A stretch of 39,682 bases of DNA from an uncultured Muribaculaceae bacterium. Its GTDB lineage: Bacteria > Bacteroidota > Bacteroidia > Bacteroidales > Muribaculaceae. The translations under genes and the position numbers were made by a program. The first letter of the stretch is position 1. Each line of letters begins with the position of its first letter. Shown piece after piece: positions 24,090-32,736 of the stretch. The notes beneath the pieces were generated by a model. The model was given only the letters and a program-made list of their open reading frames with translations, searched no databases and was not told where the DNA came from. The DNA lies in the NCBI GenBank assembly GCA_910578805.1, contig CAJTRS010000017.1, positions 1 to 39,682 on the forward strand, in the 5' to 3' direction.

Positions 24090-25298
24090 TTAATTGTTGT
24101 TGAAACGCACAGACATCACATCGGTCCACCATGATGTGTCTGTGTAGTCATAAACGTTTGCCTGAGCCTTAGTGTTGACTATGTTGCTGCCTAATCCGTG
24201 AAATTCGTCAGCCTTAAGGCCATAGACTGTGGGTGTGGACATTTTTAGTGTCACCGTTTTGTTGAAAGCTTCTGTCCATCGGCTTTTTAGTTCCGGGTCG
24301 CAATCGAGGCTGCTGATGTGGTGGTGCATGTCGAAGATGCCGGTTGACATTACTATGGAACGGAAGTATGGTATCGGACTGTAATTCTGTGGTGCCGAGG
24401 CGCCGGAGGCATAGACGGCTTTGGTGATTTCGGCGAGTTCATCGAGCACAGATGTGTCTATGACCGATATGGAACAGCCGTAACTTTTCTCCACAAGTCC
24501 GTCGGCATAGGAATTGAATGTGTTGCGTGCCGCCTGTTTCATGTCAGGGACTGATTTGAAGAAATACGGTACATTGATGTCGTAGGGCATTCCTTCAACG
24601 CCGAGTTCGGTAGGCGAGGCTACTATTATGTCGGTAAGATGGCGCAGCTCGTAGGCCACTTCAACGGTGGCCATGTGGCAACAGTCGAAGTATATGAAAC
24701 TCCAGTGTTGCCCGTCGAGTGCGCGGGCGAGTGACTTTATCTTCATTTTGCTACGGTCAGTGCCATCGGAGCCGAACGACATTGGAGTGTATTGCCGGTA
24801 CAGGTCGGAATCGTCGATCACACCGTAATCATTTAGCCAGCCGGTAGCATGGCTCCACAGCACCAGGCCGTAGTCGCGCGCGGGAGCTGCCGAGCGAGTA
24901 TCGTCAATGACACGGCGCATTCGCGCTATGGTCACCGATCCGCCCTCGGGGTATGTGGCGAGCTGGGTCTCGGAGCCGTCGGGGTTTATCTCGATGAGAC
25001 GGGGCCGGGTTCCGGGAGCTGCATGATAGACCAACAGGCGTCCTCCCTGAAGGCCCGGCAGGCATGATGCGCCGGTCTTCATCTCCGCTATGTCCTTGAG
25101 GGCATAATTGCTCAGATTGTTGTCGGCAGCCATGTAAACGAGTACTGTGCGGTCAACGGCAGTCGGTGGCAATACGGGTTGCGGAGGTTTCGGTGGCGCC
25201 GGTTCGTCGGTTATGCTATCGGAGCCGCACCCTGGCAATGTTATAAGGAAAAGGAATAATAACAGGCTTTTCAGGATTGTGTATGTAACTTTTGTCAT
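24090..25298 (-). CDS. Clostripain-family (C11) cysteine peptidase lipoprotein
   Basis: 402 aa. Lipoprotein signal 1-24 ending in LPGC (Cys24), then a Pro-rich linker (33-45). The C11 catalytic region begins with VLVYMAADNNLSNYALKDI (52-70). His150 in LWSHATGW and the Cys pair in YFDCCHMATVEVAYEL (203-218) fit the His-Cys dyad; by comparison with the family FDAC, Cys207 is the likely nucleophile. Clostripains cleave after Arg or Lys and often self-process. Surface or periplasmic location is expected; the substrate is unknown. The start codon follows the -7 box by only 4 bases. mscS follows 24 bases downstream. It could be a housekeeping envelope peptidase or a host-facing protease; sequence alone does not decide. 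Confidence 0.9.
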   Translation of the reverse strand: MTKVTYTILKSLLLFLFLITLPGCGSDSITDEPAPPKPPQPVLPPTAVDRTVLVYMAADNNLSNYALKDIAEMKTGASCLPGLQGGRLLVYHAAPGTRPRLIEINPDGSETQLATYPEGGSVTIARMRRVIDDTRSAAPARDYGLVLWSHATGWLNDYGVIDDSDLYRQYTPMSFGSDGTDRSKMKIKSLARALDGQHWSFIYFDCCHMATVEVAYELRHLTDIIVASPTELGVEGMPYDINVPYFFKSVPDMKQAARNTFNSYADGLVEKSYGCSISVIDTSVLDELAEITKAVYASGASAPQNYSPIPYFRSIVMSTGIFDMHHHISSLDCDPELKSRWTEAFNKTVTLKMSTPTVYGLKADEFHGLGSNIVNTKAQANVYDYTDTSWWTDVMSVRFNNN

Positions 25299-25302
25299 AC
25301 TG

Positions 25303-25334
25303 CAAAATTAGCTAAAATAGCCTGCACCGGCAAT
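25303..25334 (-). promoter_or_regulatory. Promoter of the C11 peptidase gene
   Basis: On the minus strand ATTG (25334-25331), 20 bases, TAATTTTG (25310-25303). The ATG begins after 4 more bases, so the mRNA should be leaderless or nearly so. Confidence 0.65.
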
Positions 25335-25406
25335 CGGGAGTGGTTTAATAATTGTGCGTATGTTTAAAAAAAGACAAATAGTGTGGTGGTATTTGATAAT
25401 TTCTTT

Positions 25407-25414
25407 TAACTTTG
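25407..25414 (+). promoter_or_regulatory. -7 box of the ROK glucokinase gene
   Basis: TAACTTTG, 28 bases upstream of the start codon. Divergent from the C11 peptidase promoter; the boxes are about 100 bases apart. Confidence 0.6.
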
Positions 25415-25442
25415 CGAAATAATAAATCCAAAACTAATATCA

Positions 25443-26468
25443 ATGAACAGTTCAAAACCTTATGTAATAGGTATCGACATGGGTGGCACAAACACTGTTT
25501 TCGGCATTGTTGACGCCCGCGGTGTAGTCCTTGCGAGCAATTCGATAAAAACACGCAAGCACTCCAGAATTGAAGACTATATCAGTGAACTCTACGAAGA
25601 GACCATGCGTCTGGTGCGCAGCATAGAGGCCGAGGGCAAGATATTCGGCATAGGCGTGGGCGCCCCCAATGCCAATTATTTCACAGGCATGATAGAGGAC
25701 GGTGTCAATCTGCCGTGGCCCACTCCGGTGCCTTTCGCGCAGATGCTTATGGATAAATTCGGCATACCGGTGGCTATAACCAATGATGCCAATGCCGCCG
25801 CAATAGGCGAGATGACCTACGGTGTGGCCCGCGGTCTGAAAGATTTTATAATGATCACCCTCGGCACAGGCGTGGGCAGCGGTATAGTTGTCAACGGCCA
25901 GCTGGTTTACGGTCACGACGGATTTGCAGGAGAACTGGGTCATGTGATAGTGAAACGTAATAACGGACGTCTGTGCGGTTGCGGCCGTACAGGCTGTCTG
26001 GAGACATACTGTTCCGCCACTGGTGTGGCGCGTACGGCCAGAGAGTTTCTGGAGATAACCGAAGAGCCCTCGCTGCTGCGCAACATATCAGTGGAGGATA
26101 TTACCTCGAAAGATGTTTATGATGCGGCTATGGCCGGCGATTCCATTGCCAAGAAAGTGTTTGAATATACAGGCAATATTCTTGGTGAGGCATTGGCTGA
26201 TTTCACGGTATTTTCATCGCCGGAGGCTTTTGTGCTGTTTGGCGGACTTGCCAAGGCAGGAGATCTGTTGCTGAAGCCTCTTCGTGAATCGATGGAGAAG
26301 AATATGCTGAGCATCTGGAAAGGTAAAGTCAAAGTGCTTCAGTCGGAACTCAAGGAGGCTGATGCGGCAGTGCTCGGAGCCAGTGCCTTGGGTTGGGAAG
26401 CCAAGCCTGTCAATACGGCCACCGTTGTGCCCCCCGCGTCGGCAGCGCCTATTGCCCCTCAGGCCTAA
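25443..26468 (+). CDS. ROK-family glucokinase
   Basis: ATP-dependent sugar kinase, most likely acting on glucose. 341 aa. The phosphate loop is IDMGGTNTVFGIVD (11-24), the catalytic Asp115 is in NDANAAAIGE, GTGVGSGIVVNG is at 141-152, and the ROK zinc signature is GELGHVIV (163-170) then CGCGRTGCLE (178-187) with His167, Cys178, Cys180 and Cys185. The Glu-Xaa-Gly-His form fits glucose kinases. Some ROK proteins are repressors, but there is no N-terminal helix-turn-helix here, so this is an enzyme. The C-terminus has a low-complexity Ala/Pro tail (TATVVPPASAAPIAPQA). Monocistronic with its own terminator. Confidence 0.92.
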   Translation: MNSSKPYVIGIDMGGTNTVFGIVDARGVVLASNSIKTRKHSRIEDYISELYEETMRLVRSIEAEGKIFGIGVGAPNANYFTGMIEDGVNLPWPTPVPFAQMLMDKFGIPVAITNDANAAAIGEMTYGVARGLKDFIMITLGTGVGSGIVVNGQLVYGHDGFAGELGHVIVKRNNGRLCGCGRTGCLETYCSATGVARTAREFLEITEEPSLLRNISVEDITSKDVYDAAMAGDSIAKKVFEYTGNILGEALADFTVFSSPEAFVLFGGLAKAGDLLLKPLRESMEKNMLSIWKGKVKVLQSELKEADAAVLGASALGWEAKPVNTATVVPPASAAPIAPQA

Positions 26469-26521
26469 ACAGCGTTTTTATAGCCTGTGATGCGGCCACA
26501 CGCCGCCACGGCCGATATAGA

Positions 26522-26554
26522 CAGGACACTTTCACACGAAGGTGTCCTGATTTT
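26522..26554 (+). terminator. Terminator of the ROK glucokinase gene
   Basis: CAGGACAC (26522-26529) pairs with GTGTCCTG (26542-26549), with inner TTC/GAA pairing, followed by ATTTTATA. It lies 53 bases after the stop codon. Confidence 0.85.
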
Positions 26555-26591
26555 ATATAGGATTATGGGAAGGAGTATGCCTGAAGGAGAA

Positions 26592-26607
26592 TAATTTTGT
26601 AACTTTG
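26592..26607 (+). promoter_or_regulatory. Two adjoining -7 boxes before gltX
   Basis: TAATTTTG (26592-26599) and TAACTTTG (26600-26607) lie directly end to end, 33 bases before the gltX start. Either could be used, giving start sites 8 bases apart. Confidence 0.6.
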
Positions 26608-26640
26608 CAGTCAGAATTATAAAAACACTACATAAGGACT

Positions 26641-28164
26641 ATGCAACGAAAAGTAAGAGTGAGATTCGCGCCGTCGCCCACCGGTCCCCTTCATATAGGG
26701 GGAGTGCGTACGGCTCTGTATAACTATCTGTTTGCGCGTCAGAACGGCGGCGACATGATTCTGCGTATCGAGGACACCGATTCCCAGCGTTTTGTGCCCG
26801 GAGCCGAGGATTATATCAATGAGGCACTGGCATGGCTCGGAATAAAGATTGACGAGGGTGTGCGCGAGGGAGGAAGCTACGGGCCTTACAAGCAGAGCGA
26901 GCGCCGCGACATATATCGCAGTCATGTGAAGATGTTGCTTGATGCCGGAAAGGCTTATATGGCATTCGATACACCCGCAGAACTGGAGGCCGCGCGTAGC
27001 GCCATTCCCAACTTCCAGTATGACGCCTCGACACGCGGCAATATGCGCAACTCTCTTTCGCTGCCTGCCGATGAGGTGAAGCGTCTGCTTGATGCCGGAG
27101 AGAAATATGTGGTGCGCTTTAAGATAGAACCCGGCCGCGATGTTGAGGTCAACGACCTGATACGGGGAAAGGTTACAATAAACTCCTCGATACTTGACGA
27201 CAAGGTGCTCTACAAGAGTGCCGACGATCTGCCCACTTACCATCTGGCCAATATAGTCGATGACCATCTGATGGAGGTGACTCATGTGATCCGCGGCGAA
27301 GAGTGGCTGCCTTCGGCACCTCTTCATGTGTTGCTTTACGAGGCGTTCGGCTGGGCCGACACCATGCCGGCATTCGTGCATCTGCCCCTGCTGCTCAAGC
27401 CTGACGGCAAGGGCAAGCTGAGCAAGCGCGACGGTGACCGCCTGGGATTCCCCGTGTTTCCTTTGGAATGGCATGATCCCAAGAGCGGCGAAATATCGTC
27501 GGGTTACCGCGAGCGCGGTTATCTGCCCGAGGCCGTGGTCAATTTCCTCGCATTGCTCGGCTGGAATCCCGGTGATGACACCGAGATAATGTCGATGGAC
27601 GAACTGATAGGTAAGTTTTCGCTGGACCACTGCTCGCGCTCCGGAGCCAAATTTGATTTCGAGAAAGGCAAGTGGTTTAACCACAAGTATCTTCAGGAAA
27701 TGTCAGACGACGCTCTCGCTCAGATGTTCAAGCCTGTGCTCAAGGCCAACGGCGTTGATCCCAACGCTTTCGACGACGCATATATAAGCCGGGCGACAGG
27801 CCTTGTAAAGGGGCGTATAAATTTTGTGAGCGATCTGTGGGAGCAGAGCCGATTTTTCTTTGTGGCTCCCGAGGCTTACGATGAGAAAGCCGTGAAAAAG
27901 CGTTGGAGCGAGGATATGTCCCGGATCATGGGCGAACTGATAGAGGTGCTCAATGGGCTTGATGATTTTTCAAGTCAGGCTGCCGAGCCGGTGGTGCTCG
28001 GTTGGATTGCCGACAAGGGATACCATCTGGGCAATGTGATGAATGCTTTCCGTCTGACGGTAGTGGGCGAATGCAAGGGCCCTCACATGTTTGACATTAC
28101 CGAATTGCTCGGCTGCGACGAGACTGTGAGCCGTATCCGGCGCGGTATAGAGCGCATAGGCTGA
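26641..28164 (+). CDS. gltX: Glutamyl-tRNA synthetase
   Basis: Charges tRNA-Glu (and, in organisms with GatCAB, tRNA-Gln). 507 aa, normal. Class I signature PSPTGPLHIGGVRTALYNY (11-29, HIGH-like HIGG at 18-21), the glutamate-site LRIEDTD (41-47), IRGEEWLPSAPLH (217-229), and KMSKS as KLSKR (259-263). C-terminal anticodon-binding helical domain from about 350. Starts with MQRKVRVRFAPSPTG, so the start is certain. Monocistronic; a hairpin directly after the gene also covers the end of the convergent flippase-like gene. Confidence 0.97.
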   Translation: MQRKVRVRFAPSPTGPLHIGGVRTALYNYLFARQNGGDMILRIEDTDSQRFVPGAEDYINEALAWLGIKIDEGVREGGSYGPYKQSERRDIYRSHVKMLLDAGKAYMAFDTPAELEAARSAIPNFQYDASTRGNMRNSLSLPADEVKRLLDAGEKYVVRFKIEPGRDVEVNDLIRGKVTINSSILDDKVLYKSADDLPTYHLANIVDDHLMEVTHVIRGEEWLPSAPLHVLLYEAFGWADTMPAFVHLPLLLKPDGKGKLSKRDGDRLGFPVFPLEWHDPKSGEISSGYRERGYLPEAVVNFLALLGWNPGDDTEIMSMDELIGKFSLDHCSRSGAKFDFEKGKWFNHKYLQEMSDDALAQMFKPVLKANGVDPNAFDDAYISRATGLVKGRINFVSDLWEQSRFFFVAPEAYDEKAVKKRWSEDMSRIMGELIEVLNGLDDFSSQAAEPVVLGWIADKGYHLGNVMNAFRLTVVGECKGPHMFDITELLGCDETVSRIRRGIERIG

Positions 28165-28190
28165 ATAGGTATAAGACGATTATGAAGTAG

Positions 28191-28228
28191 CGGTGTGCCG
28201 GATAAGTTATTCCGGCGCACCGTTCTTT
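28191..28228. terminator. Bidirectional terminator between gltX and the flippase-like gene
   Basis: CGGTGTGCCGGA (28191-28202) pairs with TCCGGCGCACCG (28211-28222) with one G-U pair, followed on the plus strand by TTCTTTTTC. The stop codon of the minus-strand gene (28207-28209) lies in the loop, and its last codons form one arm. Confidence 0.85.
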
Positions 28229-29238
28229 TTCTTGCCTTTGAGCCAGTGCGGAACGAGGATCACACCTATTATCAGATAGACATAGTAGGTTATTATGCGC
28301 CACAGCACGGCTATGACCAGCACCATCGATATGTTGGCTATCAGGTCGCCGTAGTAGTTTGTAAACAACCATTCGCTTACACCGCTGCCTCCCGGAGTGG
28401 GACTTACGGTCAGGAGTGTCCACACTATGAACTGGCGGCAGAGTACCACCAGCTGCGGCGCTGCCTCTGCAAATCCCCAGAAGAGGGCATTGACCACAAG
28501 GAAGCGGCTTATCCATGTGGTGGCAGTGGCGGAGAATGCCTCGAACCACCATTTGGCCGGACGTTTTTTGAGGTCGGCGCCTGTGGAGATCATGCTCCTG
28601 CCCAGGTCGGATACTTTATGGTGCCATCGGCGTATCAGCGGTAGCCGGAACAGCCTGTCGAGACCTGCTGCTATGCGGTGTGGCGCCACGAATGCACCCA
28701 TGTAAAGGAGCAGCGTCACAAGGCATATTCCGGCATAGACAATCCAGAAAGCGGTGGTCACTCCCGAGGTAAACGCCGACTCGCCGAATCCCAGCAGTTC
28801 TCTGTAAGGCACGAGCAGGAACACTATGGGGCAGGAGATGGTCATAAACAACTCGTCGAGCATCAGGGTTACCATGGTAAGAGTGGTGCTTCGCCCCATG
28901 CTTATGCCCTCGCGGTTTAGGAATATCATGCTAAGAGCCGAGCCGCCTGCCGTGGTTGGAGTTATGGCGGAGGTGAATTCACACATCATGGTTATCTTAA
29001 ATGTGGAACGCCACGAGAGTTCCCTGTCGGTCAATACTCTCAGACGCCACATCATGCCCCATTCGCGTCCTGCCATGCAGAGCCACGCAAGAGCTATGGC
29101 TGCTATGGTGTGGGCTGTCCATGGTATCTGTGTGAACCGGCTGAGGCTGAATTCGTTGCCGAACAGCCATGCTACCACGCCTATGCCTATGGCAGCCGGA
29201 AGAGCCGTTTTGAGAATCAGTTTTACGGTTTCATTCAT
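28207..29238 (-). CDS. YbhN/LPG-synthase-type transmembrane protein (flippase-like)
   Basis: 343-aa inner-membrane protein with about eight hydrophobic segments, of the UPF0104/PF03706 family that includes the membrane half of lysylphosphatidylglycerol synthase and archaeal AglD. Family features: the first helix pair, then EFTSAITPTTAGGSALSMIFL near 87-107 and the later VSPTPGGSGVSEWLF near 290. There is no cytoplasmic synthase domain. Members are thought to move or modify lipid-linked intermediates; the substrate here is unknown. Its ATG overlaps the stop of the AmpG-like gene (ATGA), so translation is probably coupled. Last gene of the envelope cassette. Confidence 0.85.
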   Translation of the reverse strand: MNETVKLILKTALPAAIGIGVVAWLFGNEFSLSRFTQIPWTAHTIAAIALAWLCMAGREWGMMWRLRVLTDRELSWRSTFKITMMCEFTSAITPTTAGGSALSMIFLNREGISMGRSTTLTMVTLMLDELFMTISCPIVFLLVPYRELLGFGESAFTSGVTTAFWIVYAGICLVTLLLYMGAFVAPHRIAAGLDRLFRLPLIRRWHHKVSDLGRSMISTGADLKKRPAKWWFEAFSATATTWISRFLVVNALFWGFAEAAPQLVVLCRQFIVWTLLTVSPTPGGSGVSEWLFTNYYGDLIANISMVLVIAVLWRIITYYVYLIIGVILVPHWLKGKKKNGAPE

Positions 29239-30518
29239 GATGATGTGTGTTTGCGTTCAGGTAATCTGACGGTATGGCTTACCAATATTGTGGCCGCACA
29301 GCAGGCCGTGCACCACAGGAAAAAATCGGTGTATCCCAAGAACTCCTGTATGTAACCGGCAGCCATGCCCGGCAGCATCATTCCCAATGCCATTATGCCG
29401 GTGCAGATGGCATAGTGTGATGCCGGACGTGACCCCTCGGAGAATGATATGAGATAGAGGGTGTAGGCCGTGCAGCCGAAACCGTAGCCGAACTGTTCGA
29501 TGCACACACAGATATTGACAGTGAGCAGCGACGGTTCTTCGGCATAGCCCAGATAAACGAAACTCAGGCATGTGAGCGACATGCTCCAAGCCATGGGTAT
29601 GAGCCATCGGCGCAGGCCTCCGAAGGCGGTGACCATGCCTCCGGTTATGCCGCCGACAAGCAGTCCTATCACTCCCACGGTGCCGTAAGTGAACCCCTCC
29701 TGTGTGGTGGTTAGTCCCAGACCTCCGGCTTCGGGCGAATCGAGCAGAAACGGCGGTATCAGTCTGATAAGCTGAGCTTCAGGCATACGGTAAAGCAGCA
29801 TGAAGCAGAGTGCGCTCAATATGTGCGGTTTTGTGAAAAACGATGTGAACGCACCTATAAATTCATGCCACACATCGTCAAGACTGTGATGGCTGTTGGC
29901 GCAGTCATTAACCGGTCTCGGAAGAATGAGGCTGTGATACAGCGCTGTGATGGCGAAGCATGCCGACAGTATGTAGAACACCATGGCCCAGCCATGTGAT
30001 ATTTCGCCGCAGGTGATCTCGAGCGAGCCTGCGAGCATCACCAGCGGTCCTTGTCCGAGCATCATGGCCACGCGGTAGAATGTGGTGCGGATACCCACAT
30101 AGAACGACTGGTTGCGGGTGTCGAGCGCAAGCATGTAGAAGCCGTCGGCGGCAATGTCGTGTGTGGCCGACAGGAATGCCACGGCCATGAATGATGCCAT
30201 TGAGAGACGGAAATACATTTCACCGGGCATGACCAGGCCGACGGAGGCAAATCCGCATGCTATCAGAATCTGTGTGGCAATGATCCATCGGCGTTTTGTG
30301 CCTAAAATATCGACTATGGGACTCCACAGCGGTTTTATCACCCATGGAAGTCCGAGCAGGGAAGTGAACAAGGCCATTTCGGAGTTGGGTATCCCCATGC
30401 GGTTGTACATGATGCCGGCAAGTGTCATGACCACCACATAGGGAATCCCCTCGGCCATATAAAGCGTCGGGACCCAAAGATATGGCCGTCGGATTCTGGA
30501 ATTTTGCGTGTGGCTCAT
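29235..30518 (-). CDS. AmpG-like MFS permease
   Basis: 427 aa with about 12 membrane helices. The start is the ATG at 30518 (MSHTQNSRIRRPYLWVPTLY); upstream the frame is open but overlaps the SpoIID gene. The segment YMAEGIPYV near 20-28 and SATHDIAADGFYMLAL near 117-132 match the AmpG branch of MFS (usual ATQDIVVD motif), whose members import GlcNAc-anhydroMurNAc-(peptides) from the periplasm for peptidoglycan recycling. GTKRRW near 74 is the cytoplasmic loop. The start is 2 bases after the SpoIID-like stop, and its own stop overlaps the next start. Muropeptide import is the most likely role; other AmpG-like proteins move siderophores or sugars, so the substrate is inferred. Confidence 0.85.
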   Translation of the reverse strand: MSHTQNSRIRRPYLWVPTLYMAEGIPYVVVMTLAGIMYNRMGIPNSEMALFTSLLGLPWVIKPLWSPIVDILGTKRRWIIATQILIACGFASVGLVMPGEMYFRLSMASFMAVAFLSATHDIAADGFYMLALDTRNQSFYVGIRTTFYRVAMMLGQGPLVMLAGSLEITCGEISHGWAMVFYILSACFAITALYHSLILPRPVNDCANSHHSLDDVWHEFIGAFTSFFTKPHILSALCFMLLYRMPEAQLIRLIPPFLLDSPEAGGLGLTTTQEGFTYGTVGVIGLLVGGITGGMVTAFGGLRRWLIPMAWSMSLTCLSFVYLGYAEEPSLLTVNICVCIEQFGYGFGCTAYTLYLISFSEGSRPASHYAICTGIMALGMMLPGMAAGYIQEFLGYTDFFLWCTACCAATILVSHTVRLPERKHTSS

Positions 30519-30520
30519 GG

Positions 30521-31822
30521 TCAGTATAGTTTCTTGATATGCGCTCCACGGAAGTAATGGGAGAGAATACGGTCGTATGTATATCCGCGGTGAGCCATGA
30601 CGGCAGCTCCTATCTGGCATAGCCCCACACCGTGTCCCCAGCCGGCACCGCGCAGCAGCCACCGGAGCGGCGCTCCTTGCGGGTCGTAATCCGACGGGTG
30701 AACCGTAAATGCCGAACTGTAGAGATGGGTCGGTGACAGGCTTCGGCGTATCTCGAGTTCCTTTCCTATGGTCATGGAAAGGCGTGTGCCTTTTATCTCC
30801 AACCGGTCTATGCGTCCGGATAGGCCGCGGTGCAGCGGCGTTAGCGACAGTATCCGGCCGAAATCTTTTCCGGTGCGTGAGCGTATTATTCCGGCCAGTT
30901 CCTCGTCGGAGTATTCCACCTGCCAGCGGTAGAAGTCGGGTGTCTCGAGATCGTAATCGTTGAGCACTGTTGAGAGTACCTCACGGGGCGGATCGCTGCA
31001 GAAAGTGTCGGGGTGCGATCCGATCCATTCGGCTGCACCTTTTTCCTCTGCCAGGTCAGGGTGCGGCATGTGACAGAGGGTGTCGGTCACGGCTTCAAGA
31101 TATGGATAATCCACGGGTTGCCAGCAGGTGGAGAACCGCTCTGTTACACCGCCGCAGCATTTGGAGAAGCGGGCGTCGCACAGAAGCCCGTCATGCCACA
31201 GTACCATTCCGGCCGTGGCGGCCACAGCATCGGCCACATGCGGCGATGATGCCTTTTGGTAACCTTGATAGCGCTGGCAGTGGTCGTCGGCACACACGTG
31301 ATACAGTGAGTGAGCCTCGCGGTCATACCATCGGACAATCTCGCTGTCGGTCTCTGAGCACCGGTGACGTGACAATGAGTTGTCGGGGTGTAACTGGGCC
31401 ATAAGCCAGCTGCGCGATATGATGGCGTGCGCTTTGATGAATTCCGTGCATGCGCGGGCATTCATCTCCGATGAAACCACGCTTGTAAGGTAACTTTCAA
31501 TGTCGATGATGTTGACGGCCTGTAGTCTGTTGCCTACAGGGAATATGTGCATGGCACCACGGAATGTCTGGTCTTCGTGTCTCTGCCAATGGAATTCCAG
31601 TCCTATGGTGACATCGTGGAGTGTGACAGTGCATTCGGGCGACAGGGGGGTGAATGTCAGGTGTTCCGATGTGTTGCCGCCATAGAGCACTTTTCCGTCG
31701 CTTTCGGTAAGCTGCACGGTGCCTGTTACATGGCTGCTGTCACCGCATGAGAAATGTCCCGACAGGGTCAGGCGCAGTGCCGGAGCCGACATTATGCCTA
31801 CATGTATCTCCGGAATATTCAT
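30521..31822 (-). CDS. SpoIID/LytB-domain protein without signal peptide
   Basis: 433 aa. SpoIID proteins are lytic transglycosylases that cut peptide-free (denuded) glycan strands. Catalytic region: SVVSSEMNARACTEFIKAHA (113-132) with Glu118 as the probable acid residue, then ISRSW; the C-terminal signature is WGHGVGLCQIGAAVMA near 395-410 (family GHGVGMSQYGA). A Cys/His-rich segment (CSETD, HVCADDHC, KCCGGVTERFSTC) lies between. The N-terminus (MNIPEIHVGIMSAPALRLTL) is a beta strand with no signal or membrane helix, so the protein is predicted cytoplasmic, unlike sporulation SpoIID. Its ATG overlaps the DUF4922 stop (ATGA). The following gene is an AmpG-type importer. Confidence 0.9.
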   Translation of the reverse strand: MNIPEIHVGIMSAPALRLTLSGHFSCGDSSHVTGTVQLTESDGKVLYGGNTSEHLTFTPLSPECTVTLHDVTIGLEFHWQRHEDQTFRGAMHIFPVGNRLQAVNIIDIESYLTSVVSSEMNARACTEFIKAHAIISRSWLMAQLHPDNSLSRHRCSETDSEIVRWYDREAHSLYHVCADDHCQRYQGYQKASSPHVADAVAATAGMVLWHDGLLCDARFSKCCGGVTERFSTCWQPVDYPYLEAVTDTLCHMPHPDLAEEKGAAEWIGSHPDTFCSDPPREVLSTVLNDYDLETPDFYRWQVEYSDEELAGIIRSRTGKDFGRILSLTPLHRGLSGRIDRLEIKGTRLSMTIGKELEIRRSLSPTHLYSSAFTVHPSDYDPQGAPLRWLLRGAGWGHGVGLCQIGAAVMAHRGYTYDRILSHYFRGAHIKKLY

Positions 31823-32736
31823 TGAATTCCTTTTAATATGTTGAAAATTTCTTCGGCCCGGTAAGTTACCTGACCGAATATGTCGCGGAGCTGTGCCGCG
31901 GTAATATTGTTGTAGTCATGAAGCCGCGGAGCTATCACGGTTCCGGCCACATCGATGGCTCCGGGGCTTATCATCACGGAACCGGTGTCGGTGAAGCTGG
32001 CTGTGTAATTTTCCGGCCGGTGCCGCCGGCGCGGTATTATCGCGGTCGTGATAATGCCGTTCTTGTATCGGCAAAGTATGTTGACCATAGGCTCTGTGCC
32101 GGTGCTCTCTTCGTGAAGCTGTGACAATATCCATGTGAACCGGTTTACGGTTTCCTCCGGAGAGTGTGACGATAAGACTATTGTGCCGGCTGCGAGAGCG
32201 TATATGTCGGCTGCGGGTGTGCTGTAGGCCGGAGTGTGGGAGTCGAGTTCCTGCCACAGCGGAATATAGTCCGATGGCACGCCCTGGAAATGTGCGTGGT
32301 CAGGTGCGGAGGCGCCGCAACGGGGGCCGTTGTAGAATATGGTGTAGCCGGCTGTTTCACACACGAGACTTATAAGGTCGGAAATCCGGCCGATGATATT
32401 CTGAGGTGTGTGGGTGCGTGCAGCGATTGTCAGGTGTCCCGGAAAAATTGGGTAGGGGTTGAGCAATATGTCGTAATCGTTCCAGCGGACACTCTGTTGC
32501 ATGGAAGGTCTGTTTTCTTCGCAAAGGAAACATGGCCGGCTCTGTATGGCTTTTGGGTCGGTACATGCCGACGAGGATATGGCCCTGGCCGGATTGTGCT
32601 GGATTGCCACTGTGGTGCCGCCTATATCCACTTTTCGGCAGAGCACCGATGAGAGCGCTTCGTGATTGTGTCTTGCGGTATCCCATATGGCAGTCTGGAC
32701 GGAGACAAGGTGTGATATGCTGTCGGTGAGTGTCAT
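31819..32736 (-). CDS. DUF4922 HIT/GalT-like nucleotidyltransferase or phosphorylase
   Basis: 305 aa, similar to the Bacteroidales DUF4922 family and, more distantly, to HIT/GalT enzymes such as GDP-galactose phosphorylase. Motifs: CFLC (69-72, possible metal pair) followed by EENRP; NPYPIFPGHLTIA (93-105), close to the HIT-fold strand before the active site; and GASAPDHAHFQG (141-152), whose His147-x-His149-x-Gln151 is the catalytic triad pattern of GalT-type enzymes. This predicts transfer or phosphorolysis of a nucleoside phosphate on a sugar-phosphate. The substrate is unknown. It overlaps both neighbours by ATGA junctions (GT upstream, SpoIID-like downstream), so its product probably works with theirs. 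Confidence 0.8.
   Translation of the reverse strand: MTLTDSISHLVSVQTAIWDTARHNHEALSSVLCRKVDIGGTTVAIQHNPARAISSSACTDPKAIQSRPCFLCEENRPSMQQSVRWNDYDILLNPYPIFPGHLTIAARTHTPQNIIGRISDLISLVCETAGYTIFYNGPRCGASAPDHAHFQGVPSDYIPLWQELDSHTPAYSTPAADIYALAAGTIVLSSHSPEETVNRFTWILSQLHEESTGTEPMVNILCRYKNGIITTAIIPRRRHRPENYTASFTDTGSVMISPGAIDVAGTVIAPRLHDYNNITAAQLRDIFGQVTYRAEEIFNILKGIQ

Noticed and set aside
26617..27684. 355-codon minus-strand frame opposite gltX
   Set aside because: Shadow of gltX; no domain and unnatural composition.
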